From Guadua angustifolia (Eukaryota; Streptophyta; Magnoliopsida; Poales; Poaceae), in assembly GCA_036346375.1 (NCBI GenBank), contig CM070508.1:25116852-25180851 (forward strand): a stretch of 64,000 nt of DNA, in the 5' to 3' direction. Positions within the stretch are counted from its first letter, which is position 1, and every line of letters begins with the position of its first letter. The notes below the pieces were generated by a model. It saw only the letters and a list, made by a program, of their open reading frames with translations. It did no database searches and was not told the DNA's origin. The translations under genes and the position numbers were made by a program. Below, in pieces: positions 22,212 to 33,905 of the stretch.

Positions 22212-22899
22212 TGTTGACACCAAAAACTTGACGGAGGGTTTTCGGCCTCAACACACCCGGACGAACACCGGGTTCAAGTGTAGAAGGCGTACCGATTTGA
22301 CCTTGCAATCGGCAAGAAGATAAATGGATCTAATCGACTTATGCAAGTCGATTTCGATCAAAATGAACAGTAAGTCTAGTCGATCCGGCGGAAAGATGGA
22401 TGGGGTAAATAGGCCACTTCTTCCGAAAAAGGCGATCGCTTAACAAGATCGAAGAAAAAGATGAACCAAAAGGGTGTAATGCAACAAAGATCAATACCGG
22501 CGATGCGCAACTCGATTGATCAAAGAGTATTACAGATGAAAGATTACAAGCTAAATTGGCTACTCTAATTGACAGAAAGTAAAGGAAAAGTAGATGCGTG
22601 TTTGTGGGTTGGCTCTGGCGTCCTCTTCTCCTCGCCTCTGGATGTCTTATATAGCCTATAGCCGACCGAGTCCCGATAGAATCGTTGTCAATTAGTATCC
22701 ATATCGGCCTCTCCTTTCCAAATATGACGAGTAGTATTCGGGTCGGTCTCTTCTTTTCCAAACCTGATGAGCAGTATCCGTGTCGGTCTCTTCCTTCCAA
22801 ACAGATTTTCCGAGATATTCCTAAGTTATATTATTTCCATGTTTCATTGACCCAGGACTTGCCAATATTGACCATACCTGCCAAATTTGGGTGCAAACA
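22212..22899 (-). repeat. 5' LTR of the gag-only gypsy element
   Basis: 688 bp, TG...CA ends. The minus-strand sequence just after it (plus 22211-22190) reads through a TTTTTTGCACGGTGGGACC stretch that should contain the primer-binding site; the same GGTGGGACC phrase follows the 5' LTR at 54501. Confidence 0.92.
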
Positions 22900-22945
22900 A
22901 AACCAAATATGTTATTTTCCTCTTTCCAACCCAGATATATGACTC
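22900..22945 (+). repeat. Repeat R, segment 3
   Basis: AAACCAAATAT and the following CCAACCCAGATATAT-like phrase continue the repeat seen uninterrupted at 35912-35960. Similarity fades after about 22945. Confidence 0.65.
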
Positions 22946-23122
22946 GGCTCTGATTGGATTGTTAGTTTCTTTGAGCGGCCATGAGAGGATGCCTGAGATA
23001 ATACCAAACATAGCTAGAAAGCTATGCAGATGGGCAAACACAAAGTGGTTTTCTATAGGGCCTCTTGGATATTATTCCTTGTCGGGGGCCTCTCTCTCTC
23101 TCTATAAGTCCACTTATATGAG
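22946..23122. other. Short spacer with a CT microsatellite
   Basis: Nothing coding is seen. A short CT run lies near 23088-23102. ATGAG at 23118-23122 is the left target duplication of LTR A. Confidence 0.6.
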
Positions 23123-25735
23123 TGTAACATCCCAATTTTTAGATAATTTAGATTTAATATGCATTGTGTGAATTTTCTGAATTTATTGGATTTTATTTGC
23201 ATTTATTTACTATTATTAAATATGGCCTATTGTGAAAAGTACTTAAATGTTGAGAAAGTCTAAATAAAGTTTTGTCAAAAATATTTTATTTGAGTTCCAA
23301 ATATCTAAAAGTATTTTTGGGAATTTTTCTGGTATTTTTATTGCCTTAACTAAATTATTCTATTTTCTAGAATTATTTTAATTGGAAAATTTTAAAAAAC
23401 GTTTGAACAGTAGCAGGCCAAAACCCGTTAGGTCTCAGCCCAGCCACGCTGGCCCAATCTCGCGCCGCCAGCCCAGGCCAGCCGCTCAACCCGATTTCTA
23501 GAAGGCTTAACACCAGTCGTTGGATCAAGATCTAAGGGTGGCTGTGTTTTATGAAACCTTAGCAATATGGGCCATTGGATTTAATCGAACAGTTAAGATT
23601 GAATCATGTCGGTTCGGGTCATTAGCTATTTGCTGCCGTTAGATTCCATGTGCGCCTTGAATTGAGCCATGCTGCCGCACATCTTAGCCGTTCATCCCGC
23701 CACTTGTACAGTGCTTGGTCGTCGTCTCCACGAGTCCATCCCGGACTCTGCTTCATGGCTGCCGTGGACTCTGAGCTCATCCCCGTGCGCGGCACGGATG
23801 CCTAGGCCATTTTAAGGAGTGCACTGACTGTGCAAGATCATTCGCAATAGTGGCCCTAAGTCAATTGAAAGAATTGAGCCACCATTTCGCCACAGTTAGA
23901 GATCTTCGCCATGCGCCACCGCAAGCTAGGGTTCATAGATTTGCCCTCGAGGAGGGTAGGTTCGGATCATCTTTTGCACCATTGGGATCACCGTCATTTA
24001 TCGTGTCTGGTGCGCACGCTAGCTTGGCCGAGGAGACACTGACTTTCTTGTGCACCGGGGTAGAAGGTAATAGCGTCAGAACGTGAACGTAGTCGAGTTG
24101 ATGCTAGCATCGCTGTCATCGGTCTCCGGCGGTGTCCCTAGGGCTTTGCACACCACCAGTTGACGTGGCTTGATCTTTTGTTGACGCATGGCACCACATG
24201 GCTAACATGTCATCGAGTTGCCGAGCTGTCGTCTCTGTCGGTGCTTTGCACGTGCAGTCCAGTCAGCAAATGGTGAGTTCCACGCGTCAGCGAAATAGGG
24301 CCATGTGCACCAGGTCCATGGTGGACAGATCATGTCTTGTGGACTAGGTCCATGGACCAGTGGCCACGTGTCACATCTTAGTTGGTTCAGACCAAGGCTG
24401 ATGTCAGCTGATGCAATAAATAGAGTTTTTTAGTATAAAAATAATTTAATTAAATCCAATTTTATCTTTTTTCTGTATTTTCTTTATTTTTAAATCTTTC
24501 AAGAGCCCGTTCTTCCTCATACGAGCTCCGATTGAGGCGATTTAAATTTATAAAAATTTATAAAATTGAGATATACTTAATAGTTAATTTTCTTTGATTT
24601 TTGGAGTTTGTTTGCTCTCTATTTTGGTATTTTCTTTCGTTACACATAGACATCTTAGTGCTCGGAGCATTCGAGGAGGATTCGTTAACTCAAGACCAAG
24701 GTCAAGAGCAAGAGTAAGAACTTTTTCAAGATAAGTTGTGTTTTCATCATGTTGAACCTAGTTTTACAAAATTACTATATTGTTTTACTTATTGCATTTT
24801 GTTTTATGTGTACAACTGTTTCAAAATAGTTTAGGATCTAGTTAATCCACCCAATTGAATTATACTCTACCTTGTCATTTGTATGCCATGATTATTTGTC
24901 ATCCTAGGAAGGTTTATTACTAATTGGTTAATATTCAAAATTAACATGGGTTGGTTAGACCATGTATAGTATGTTTAGCCATGCCACGTGTAACTCATAA
25001 CTTTGGAATATTAATTTAATCTTGACTAATAGAATATAGAACATATTTATGGAATTAGTGTGTCAAGAGTTGTCATACAATGATGTTGAGTTATAGTGGC
25101 GGAGAGGTCACGCAACGATGTTGACTAATTGATGGAATGTGGTGCTTGGTAATCAACCAGGGTGGTGATCATTTAGATTGGGACAAATGGCAACGGACAA
25201 TTTGCCAAGGTGGGCTAGAAGGGTAGAGGGTTTGTAGAAGTCTTGACTCGGTCATATTAAGGATGTAAGCATTTGACCTTAGTCAAACATACAACCACAT
25301 GTCTGAAATGAGATGGACTTAGCGAATTAATTTGCAATGTCTTAGCTTGGTACTACTATTGGTGGTGTGAGTCCTAGGTTCACGGATCAATTCACATGGG
25401 TCTAGAGAGGAGCTCCATTGTGGTAACCAGTCCTTTCAGTGTTGAAATCTTAGCAGGTAGTACTGGGTTAAGATAGAGCATTGTAACAATTTTGTCATGA
25501 TATCTCTGCGACACACTAAAGAAAGTATGTTAATATCGATTGCACAAAGAGATGTTTATATCATGCGGGTAAAGTGCATAACCGCTGTAGAGTATAAAAT
25601 TATTTGAATAGTCGTGCTCGCGTTATTGAGTAATGCTCGGGAATTACAGTTAAGGGTCAGATTTTATAAAATAAAAATCTGGATGGGAAGACAGGATGCC
25701 ATGGGAAGTTTGGAACATAACTTAGGGTTGGATGC

Positions 25736-28700
25736 TGTAACATCCCCAATTTCGGGTTTCTGCTAAAAGCTAATTTAAAATTAATTAATTTTAAAATTTG
25801 ATTTTCATCGGTGTTATATTTAACCTGGCATCCTTATCCATCCAAAATTAAAGTTCGATCCTTTACCATCCGCAAAGTTAGAATTCCTAATTCTGGTCCT
25901 TACTCGAAATTTCACCTACATTCCAAGATGCTCTAAAAATCCCGAAACCTATTGCATTAAGTTTCAAATATTCCAAAACATTTTTAAGAATTTTCTCAAG
26001 ATTTTTGAAATCTCTTTGCTATTTTATCTCTCGCGGTCTTTCATCAAAATCAGTATATTCATTCTGGAATAATCTAAATTCCAAAATTCATCAAAATTCA
26101 GTGAAAATACTTTTATTGGGTTACAAATAATCTCTAGTATTTTTAGGAATTTTTCCAGGATTTTTAAATCATTTTTACTATTTTATTCCTCGCGCTTTTG
26201 TCTCTTCATTTCTTCCAACCAATGAGAAAGCGACACGTGGCATGTTTGAACTCCATGGAACCAGTCCTGTGCATGTTTGAACTCCATGCCTTGCTCAAAT
26301 TTCAAACCTTCATATCTTCCTCCACGCTGCACCAAATCGCGTGGGAGCGGAAGCATCACGAAGGTATTAATGAGAGAATTCATTTCCCTGCCATCACCCA
26401 TCCTCAATTCGCGTGAAACGGCCGTAATTAATCGTTAATGATAAATTATTGCTCGGCCATTATCTTGGGCGTCTCTTCACCTCCCCGAGCGTATGAGTAC
26501 TCAAAAGTTGCGTATCGACGTCCTATACCCCGTGCTCACCTTGTCCCGTCGATTCAGTGCCATTTCCCTTCCCAAAACTCGAGAAACCCCGACGTCCGGC
26601 GCACTTCAAAGACACCGGCGAGCCATCTCTTGCTCCGGTGAGTTTCTAGACAAACCAACCGCGTCACTTTGTGCCTTTTGCCTCCGTGATCACAACCATT
26701 CAATCGGATTTGATTTTCGTTGCAGTTTGACCCCGGATTTCAAGTTTGTTCATCGTCGGCCGTTGTTCCGTTCGTCGTCGATTCCTTCCAATCCGGTAAC
26801 TTCTAGCGCAATTCCTTTTAGCCTTAGAATCACCTTGTTATTCTCTACGCGATGCTCTCTTTCGTTTCGCGAAATTTTGAGTTTTTGTGCGGATTTGGCC
26901 GTCGTGCCGCCGGCCCGTTTTTCGCCGTCGTGGCTCGTCGCCGTTGCGTCTTGTCTCGGTGTTCGCGCCTCCGTGGCCGCCTTGTCTACAACCCGCCGCG
27001 CCTCGCCCTCGCGCTTGAAAGTGCTCGCCGCCGCAGCGCTTTGTGCCGTTCCTGCGCCTTGGCCATTCTTTGCCGCCTCGGCGTCGTCGGCCGGTTGCCG
27101 CCGCGCCCCATCACGCCGCCTCTTCTGAGCTTCTCTCTCTCCCTTGGCCTCTCTCCCATTCCTATCTCCATGGCGCTGCTCTCTGCTCCTTGCATTTCCT
27201 CTGTACATAACACATGGAGAAGAAGCCTATAGCCAATGATAGGTGGGACCGCTTGTAAGTGAGGGAAGGAAATCAGGAAAGGCTGGAAAAAGAAAGATTC
27301 CAAAGGAATATTCCTCGGTTTTCCAATTTTCAGGATTTTGAGAATTCAAACAATTGTTTCTCCTCCGTCGTAACTCCGAATCGAGTGATTCCAATTGCTA
27401 AATTCATCTAAATTCATCCTCTATCTGCAAGTATTTTTATTATAATTTGTAGTTTCTATTTAATTTATTTTATTCTTTTTCGTGCATCGTTTTGCGCGTA
27501 GTCGACGAAGCTGCCGTAGTCGCCGACGAAGGAGAAGAGCTTCAGTGCAGCGCATCGCATCTCGTCGATGAAGGCAAGTCTCCTTGACGCATTTTGATCC
27601 CATGTTTGCAAATGTTTTACAATGTTTTGGTAAACATGCATTGCTATCTTTATAACCGTATATCAAATATAGATTGTTAGTTATTCCGAATTGCTATCAT
27701 CTCCTTGATTGTTGATATCCATGTTTAATTGTAATCTTAGGACACTTTGCTATGTCATGCCTAATTTATATTGTGACATTTGATGGTTAGAACGGTAGTT
27801 CTGCTTAGTACAAAAATTGATTAAATGACTTACGGGTGGGATTATATCAAAAGTATGATTTAAAGTATGATTTGGAAATTGTAGCAAAGTTCTTGCTGCT
27901 GTGATTGTAAAATAAAAATAAAATAAAAATGGTTTGGATAGGGGCGGAATGGTTTGTCGGTAGTGCGGATGGAGCTTCGGTTACGGTTTGTGAAAGCCGC
28001 CTAATCAATTTAAGGACCGACGCTTATGACTGCCCATTCTAAGCATTACCGTGCAACCACATGTCAAATGGGTTCTGACCTGGCTGAATAATTTGTAGAA
28101 ATCTAATTTAAACTCACCAGATGGTGGAATGTGGATGCCGAATGGAGGCAGGTCGTATTTTCCCACACGACGCAAGAGCGGGCTTCTATACTGGGCAGAT
28201 GGAACCCTAATAGCGGTGAAACCTCAGCAGATGAGTCGGGTTAGGCGTATACATTGTAAAGGCCTTGTCATGATATCTCAGCCGGCACACCTAAGGAAGT
28301 GTGTTAATAGCTTGACATCAAGAGAATATTATGTCTTGTGGGTAAAGCTGTACACCTCTGCAGAGTTAAAACTATTCGAATAGCCGTGCCTACGGTCAAG
28401 GGCAAAGCGAAGAATGCTTTCATACTGGTAGACTTGATTTTGGTTTTAAAAAAAATAACTGATGTTTTGTTTTGGGATTCGGGAGTGGATAGAACTCTCG
28501 GATATTTATATGGCGGATTGAGCCAATCAGGTAGATGGAACCTGTTTTGATCATGACGGATGGAGTCATGAGTTGGTTTGCCTTAATCTTTTAAATGTGG
28601 CGGATAGAGCCTTTATATTAGTGATGGTGGATAGAACCTTCGCTAGAATATTAAATAATTCAATTGTTAAAATAATTGTCAAAATGTGCATTGTGAAAAT

Positions 28701-30596
28701 TATTATTATGTATGGTTTGATGAAACTGTAGGAGAATGCGTATGCTACGCTAGCCGAAAACAAAATTTTCTACGCATTCAACCAGGATACATGCGAGTAG
28801 TGGATCATGGATCATTACCCTTGGAGCACGTTTGCGCGAAAGAAGAGTGGGTGAAGCGTCCGCGTACTCCAAAATCTGATAGTAGATGCCGGAGTTGATC
28901 GTCTCCTCCTCGCGATCGCAAGACGCAACGTAGAGAGGAAGTAGACGTTCTCGCCAATCAGCCGAGGCGGATGCAATCGCGCCTCTCGGTATCCACACGT
29001 CGAGTAGAATCACCGCATATTGGTGTGCTAGCACCCACGCGTGCGGCTAGGGTTTAGGAGGCGGTGGGATGCAGCGACGGCTAGGGTTTGTGGTGGGGAG
29101 AACCCTCTGGCTGCACACCCCCACGCCCCTTTATATAGAGTGCACTAACGGGCCTTCTCGATAGAAGCCCACTAGGACTCACACTAATGGATCTTCTCGG
29201 AGAAATCCATTAAGACGCCAGATGATCCAAATCCGTGTAAACCCACTAATGGATCCAATCCATCAGACATGATCCAACCCGTTAAGTGTGTGACCCGTTA
29301 GGTTCATGCATAAACGGCCATAGCCCTGAAACCTCTTTTCCGAGACCATCGGACAACGATGGTTCTTAGCGGGACATGTTGTCCCCAGAATGCAGAATGA
29401 TCGTATCGGTGAACCTTGATATACTCATATACCAATCCTTTTACCACGTGATACCGGTCAAGCTCAAGGCAAGATCGTGCCATCCTTGTGATAGCTCGAC
29501 CCATTCACTCGTCAATGTAATGGATATGATTCGTGATTAACACTTTAATCACTTTGGCATGGCCATGCACTTTTCCATATCCATCCACACCGAGGGGCCG
29601 AGATATCTCTCCGTTATCAAGGAGGGGCAAATTCCATCTTGATCTCTTATATCTCATGTCATGTTTCATGGCATACTCGTAAGCTACCTTTATAACTCCC
29701 CTGCTACGGAGAAGCATTTGATAGCCCCAAAGTATGCAATTACACATGCTGAGAATCAATAAGAATCTTAGGTCAAAGGATCGTATAGGTATACCACTCG
29801 AGACTACACCCTGATGGCACTTCTAAGATAACAATCTCATCAGTGTCTCGGAGCGGGTCTATCCAACCCCATATTCTCTAACATGTGCCCACATTATTGA
29901 TTTGATATCTTCATATCTATGGTATGTGAAACATTACCATCAATCAATACATATGCTGGTCAGATCACTATTGTCCCACATAATGATATATGACTAGGGA
30001 TCGTTTAGAATAATATCATATAACCAATGTGTTTCACAATTAAGTCATACTCAATAAACAAAGGAGTGACATTTATTTATGGAACTGATAAGTACATGAA
30101 CATAGACGTATGATACAATCATCTCACATGATCACCTATATCACTAACAGAAACTTGGCTTTATGCAAAAGAACCCTATTAAGCCTTTCTTTGGAAAACT
30201 CTACATGTTGCATTTTCCCAGACTTGCGGAGTACCTTTGTACTCACATGCTACACAAAATTTTGTCATCAGAGAATTACCAGGACGCAGTTGAAGATGAA
30301 GATTTCTATACAGAGGAGTTTGATGAAGGTCGCCAGGATAACTAAGCTCGTGCTCCTAGTAAATACTTTGTGGTGTCTTTTGGGTTTTATCCATACATTA
30401 TTTGTTTCATTGCTTTGAACTCTGGTCATGTGACGAAGATGTAATAAATAGCCATGTGGTGGTACTTTATATTTATGATATTACTTAGTTACATTCGTTA
30501 TGATTATCTTTGCTTCCTTTGTGTGTACTAGCAACTGATCTGGGACTAGTACATAAATACACAGGAGATTCTGGATGGTAAATCTGGGGTCTCACA
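25736..30596 (+). mobile_element. Solo LTR B (Del/Tekay-like), nested in LTR A
   Basis: It starts TGTAACATCCCCAATTTCGG and ends GGGGTCTCACA, with perfect duplications GATGC at 25731-25735 and 30597-30601. After removal of the nested copia-type LTR (28727-30149) it is about 3.4 kb. It contains a GC-rich, Ala/Arg-coding-like core at 26480-27240 that lies at the same position as the GC-rich cores of LTRs C and D. The 211-codon frame there (26493-27128) shows no domain and overlaps open frames on the other strand, so it is not called a gene. Confidence 0.92.
28727..30149 (-). mobile_element. Copia-type solo LTR (Angela-like), nested in LTR B
   Basis: 1,423 bp with TG...CA ends and perfect duplications GAAAC at 28722-28726 and 30150-30154. 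On the minus strand it starts TGTTAGTGATATAGG, a drifted form of the start at 19289, and ends CATTCTCCTACA. Homology to 18104-19289 is clearest at 29870-30110. It contains no coding sequence. Confidence 0.9.
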
Positions 30597-31183
30597 GATG
30601 CCATGTTTACTTGAGAAATAACTGCAAGTTACTTATTACTATTATCTGTTTTACTGTCTTTTCAATCTACCTATTATATTCATTTATAAATACTGCTTTA
30701 CTGAAAAATAACCATGTTAGCCGATCCATTGGAATAAGCCTAGCATATAGTTACCATATAATTGCATTTTGTGGTACTCACCGTTGCCAACAAAAAACCA
30801 CTAGTTGAGGAGTCTACACCCACTATGGAGAAGTACTAGGAGGAGATGATTATTTAAGGTGCGAACATTGTCAGTTGCCCATGGTATACTGAAGGGTTAT
30901 CAACGTTTTTCTATTCTGCTACAATATTTTAGTTTAACATTCTTAGTTTAGCCCTGCGTGGCATAATCATATAAGTTGATCAAAAGGCCAATCAACATGA
31001 TATAATTAATATATGAAGTCTTTTATTATATTTTTATAGTGTATGATTGTGATATTCATCTATGTTGAGCTTGTGTGCACTAGTGTGATATACATAGAGG
31101 GTCCGGATTTGCATATTTGGGTCCCGACAATGAGTCGGAATAATGTCTAGAAAAATTTCAGATTGGTGATCGCAGTGTGGGTT

Positions 31184-31822
31184 TGTTGGCGTCGAAAAAG
31201 AGCCAATCGACCTCAGCACACGCGAACTCTGGGTTCAAGAGGTTTAAGGCTTGCCAGCCGATTTGATCCTACAATCGACAAGAAAAATTAAAATCTAAAC
31301 AACAATATCAGCCAATTAGAGTTTTCAATTCAGATCAGATCTAAACAACTATTTAGTCGATTAAATCATAAGTGTAAACAGCTTGTTATAGTCGATTAGA
31401 TGGTTTGGTAAAGGCAGATTTTTCCAAAAAAATGCGATGCGTAACAAAATCGGATAAAAGCAAAACTGGATAAATTGGCGTAATCAAAGATGATCAATAA
31501 TCTACGATGCACAACTTTATTGATTAAGAACGAATTACATAGTCTAAATTGTAGGAGCTATTCCTAGTCGATGAAAAGTAAATAAAAGTATATTCGAGTT
31601 GTTTATTTAATTATTGTTGGCTGTCCTTTTGACTTGTTTCAAGTCCCCTTTTATACCGCACAGGCCAACTTTATCCTTCCCAGATCCGCTGTAAATCATA
31701 AATCATGTCGGCCTCAAAATCTTTAAGATAAGATTCCTTATTTAAACCGATATCGGCTAAATTTCCAATTTTATCTTAGCTTACAAATCAGTCGCATATT
31801 TTATCAAATTTTGGTGTTAACA
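31184..31822 (-). mobile_element. Solo LTR of the Tat-like gypsy group
   Basis: It starts TGTTGGCGTCGAAAAAGAGCC and ends TTGGTGTTAACA, with perfect duplications GGGTT at 31179-31183 and 31823-31827. It is related to the LTRs at 45876 and 54501 (shared GAAAAAGAGCCAATCG and GCCGATTTGATCCT phrases) and more distantly to those at 19547/22212. 639 bp. Confidence 0.92.
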
Positions 31823-32341
31823 GGGTTCCAGCGAATTTATTTATATGAATCAATTGCGTTGGATCAGGATTGAAAACCAGAAATAGGAGGTGAAGTTCAT
31901 ATAAAGAAGTAATTTTTATTGGCATCTACGGAGGTACTACAATACAGTTCAATATGCAATCCTTGTTGTCACTCTGTTAATCATTTGAGGAAATACATCT
32001 GTATATGACACTGATCTTATGTGAAAAGACTAAAAATATGACATCGGATATGCTGTAGTTCGTGCACCTGCAAAAAAAAAAAAGCAAAAAACTGATCGCT
32101 TGTGTATTGCGCAAAAAACAAAAACAGAAGAAAATATATATGCATTGCAATGAAGACCTATATATATGCATTGCAAATATATAGGTCTTCTTTGCACAGT
32201 GCACAGATGACCATATTTTGGAAGAAAATTTTGCAATTGCACATATTATAGCATAATTTACATCTTTGATTTTTTTTCCATATTTTATTGAAACGCACAA
32301 GTACACCTTTAGTACGCACTCTGAACTTCCGGCTGTTGAAC
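31823..32341. other. Non-coding stretch with a small hairpin
   Basis: AT-rich, with no supported gene. A 14-bp perfect inverted repeat (32152-32165 against 32177-32190, GAAGACCTATATAT) with an 11-base loop stands out. Minus-strand frames here are AT-rich and domain-free. Confidence 0.5.
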
Positions 32342-33905
32342 CACTACTACAGAACGAGACATCACTATCACTGTATCTGTGTCGGTTCTTAAGTTTTTCG
32401 AAAAAAACGATTGTGATAAGTAACCGGAGGGTGTTAGTAATAATCACTATCGGTTACGAGATTATAAGTGATTGTGATGTAGCCTTTGGACACATCCGAA
32501 TCGGTTCTCTACTAAAAGTGATAGTGATGTACACGGTCATCACTATCGGTTCTTTCATAAAAGTGATAGTGATGTGCGTGATCATCACTATCACTTCTAT
32601 GAAAAGAACCGACATCTTGATGACCTACACATCACTATCACTTTTTAGTAGAGAACCGATTCGATGTATATATGGTTATCACTATCGGTTCTTTTTATAG
32701 AAGTGATAGTGATGACCGTGCACATCACTATCGCTTGTTGAAAAGAACCGATTACGATCGCTCGTGCTCATTACTAAAGGATGGCCGTGCACATCACTAT
32801 CGCTTTTGAAAAGAACCGATTCGATGTGCCTCGCTAGGTTATATATACCACTCGCTTGAACTCTTCTCTGTTGTTGCTCGGAGGAGATTTCTCGCCGCCA
32901 CCCGAGAAAATAGCTCATATTGTGTGGTTGGAAGCAATACTTGAGTGAGAAAATTTGAAGTCCTCATGGGTGGGTATTAAGAGGGCAAAATTGAAACCCT
33001 ATCTTGAGGAGATTCCCTCTTTTGCCCTCTTTTGCGGTTTTCTTCAAAATGTGTACGTGCTTTCAGATTTCACACTCTTTATTTGACAAGCACTCTTTAT
33101 TTTATGAAAAGTTTTGCGGTATCTGAAATATGTTTCGCAAAATTTCTAATAATTTCAACAATGTATGACAAAGTTATGGCATTTTCTCTCTTTGATGAAA
33201 TCTGAAAATTCAGAACTTGCAGATGTCTGAAAAGGAATAGTGCAATAAACTACATCAGTGTCGGTTTTATTAAAAAAAGTGATACTGACGACTAACATCA
33301 GTGTTCTATTAGAAAAGTGATGATCAAGCATCAGTATCGGTCTTCTTAAAAGAGTGATCCTAATGATGAAGCATCATTATCGGTTTTCTTAAAAGAGTGA
33401 TACTAATGACTAATATCAGGGTTCTATTAGAAAAGTGATGATAAAGCATCAGTATCGGTTTTATTAAAAAAGTGATACTAATGGTGAAGCATCAGTATCG
33501 GTTTTCTCAAAAGAGTGATACTAATGATTAAGCATCAGTATCGGTTTTCTTAAAAGAGTGATACTAATGATAAAGCATCGATATCGGTTTTATTAAAAAG
33601 TGATACTAATGACTAACATCAGGGTTCTATTAGAAAAGTGATGATAAAGCATCGATGTCGATTTTATTAAAAAAGTGATACTAATGGTGAAGCATCAGTA
33701 TCGGTTTTCTTAAAAGAGTGATACTAATGATAAAGCATCAGTATCGGTTTTATTAAAAAAGTGATACTAATGACTAACATCAGGGTTCTATTAGAAAAGT
33801 GATGATAAAGCATCAGTATCGGTTTTCTTAAAAGAGTGATACTAATGATGAAGCATTAGTATCGGTTTTCTTAAAAGAGTGATACTAATGACTGAGTACT
33901 AGTTT
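32342..33905 (+). mobile_element. CACTA transposon left end with subterminal repeats
   Basis: The terminus CACTACTACAGAACG begins at 32342. It is followed by about eight units at 32440-32830 built on TCACTATCGGTTCT...AAGTGATAGTGA in both orientations, then a TATATATACC motif (32844) and possible leader (32870-32940), then a second array at 33255-33890. Terminus plus dense subterminal repeats is the CACTA (En/Spm) layout. No transposase and no right end were found, so the true right boundary is unknown. Confidence 0.65.
33255..33890 (+). repeat. Tandem array of CACTA-like subterminal repeats
   Basis: About twelve units of roughly 42-46 bp, core CAGTATCGGTTTTCTTAAAA then AGAGTGATACTAATGA, interspersed with four shorter units of the type ACATCAGGGTTCTATTAGAA. 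Each main unit has AGTATC and GATACT arms and can fold back on itself. Confidence 0.85.

Larger units (their letters stand above)
19547..22899 (-). mobile_element. Tat-like gypsy element, gag only (non-autonomous)
   Basis: Complete structure: LTRs at 19547-20228 (682 bp) and 22212-22899 (688 bp), both TGTTGAC...GCAAACA on the plus strand, with perfect target duplications AAACC at 19542-19546 and 22900-22904. Transcription is on the minus strand, so 22212-22899 is the 5' LTR. The internal region is only 1,983 bp and carries a broken gag and no protease, reverse transcriptase or integrase. The uninterrupted site exists at 35.9 kb. LTRs, gag leader and polypurine tract resemble the larger element at 45876-55280, which suggests mobilisation by enzymes of that group. 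Confidence 0.93.
23123..31129 (+). mobile_element. Solo LTR A (Del/Tekay-like long LTR), interrupted
   Basis: It starts TGTAACATCCC and ends GGTCCCGACA, with perfect 5-bp duplications ATGAG at 23118-23122 and 31130-31134. It is split by solo LTR B at 25736-30596; the remaining LTR is about 3.1 kb, in line with the 2,982-bp solo LTR at 58806. Its segments (for example 25490-25640, with CGACACACTAAAGAAAGT and GGGTAAAGTGCATAACC) recur in LTRs B, C and D. No gene: the small frames within are LTR sequence. Confidence 0.92.

Noticed and set aside
26493..27128. 211-codon plus-strand frame
   Set aside because: It lies in the GC-rich core of solo LTR B, overlaps open frames on the other strand, and shows no domain. 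Equivalent cores in other LTR copies do not keep the same frame visibly.
33255..33890. CRISPR-like regular array
   Set aside because: The units are contiguous imperfect tandem repeats without unique spacers, in a plant transposon context with a CACTA terminus nearby.
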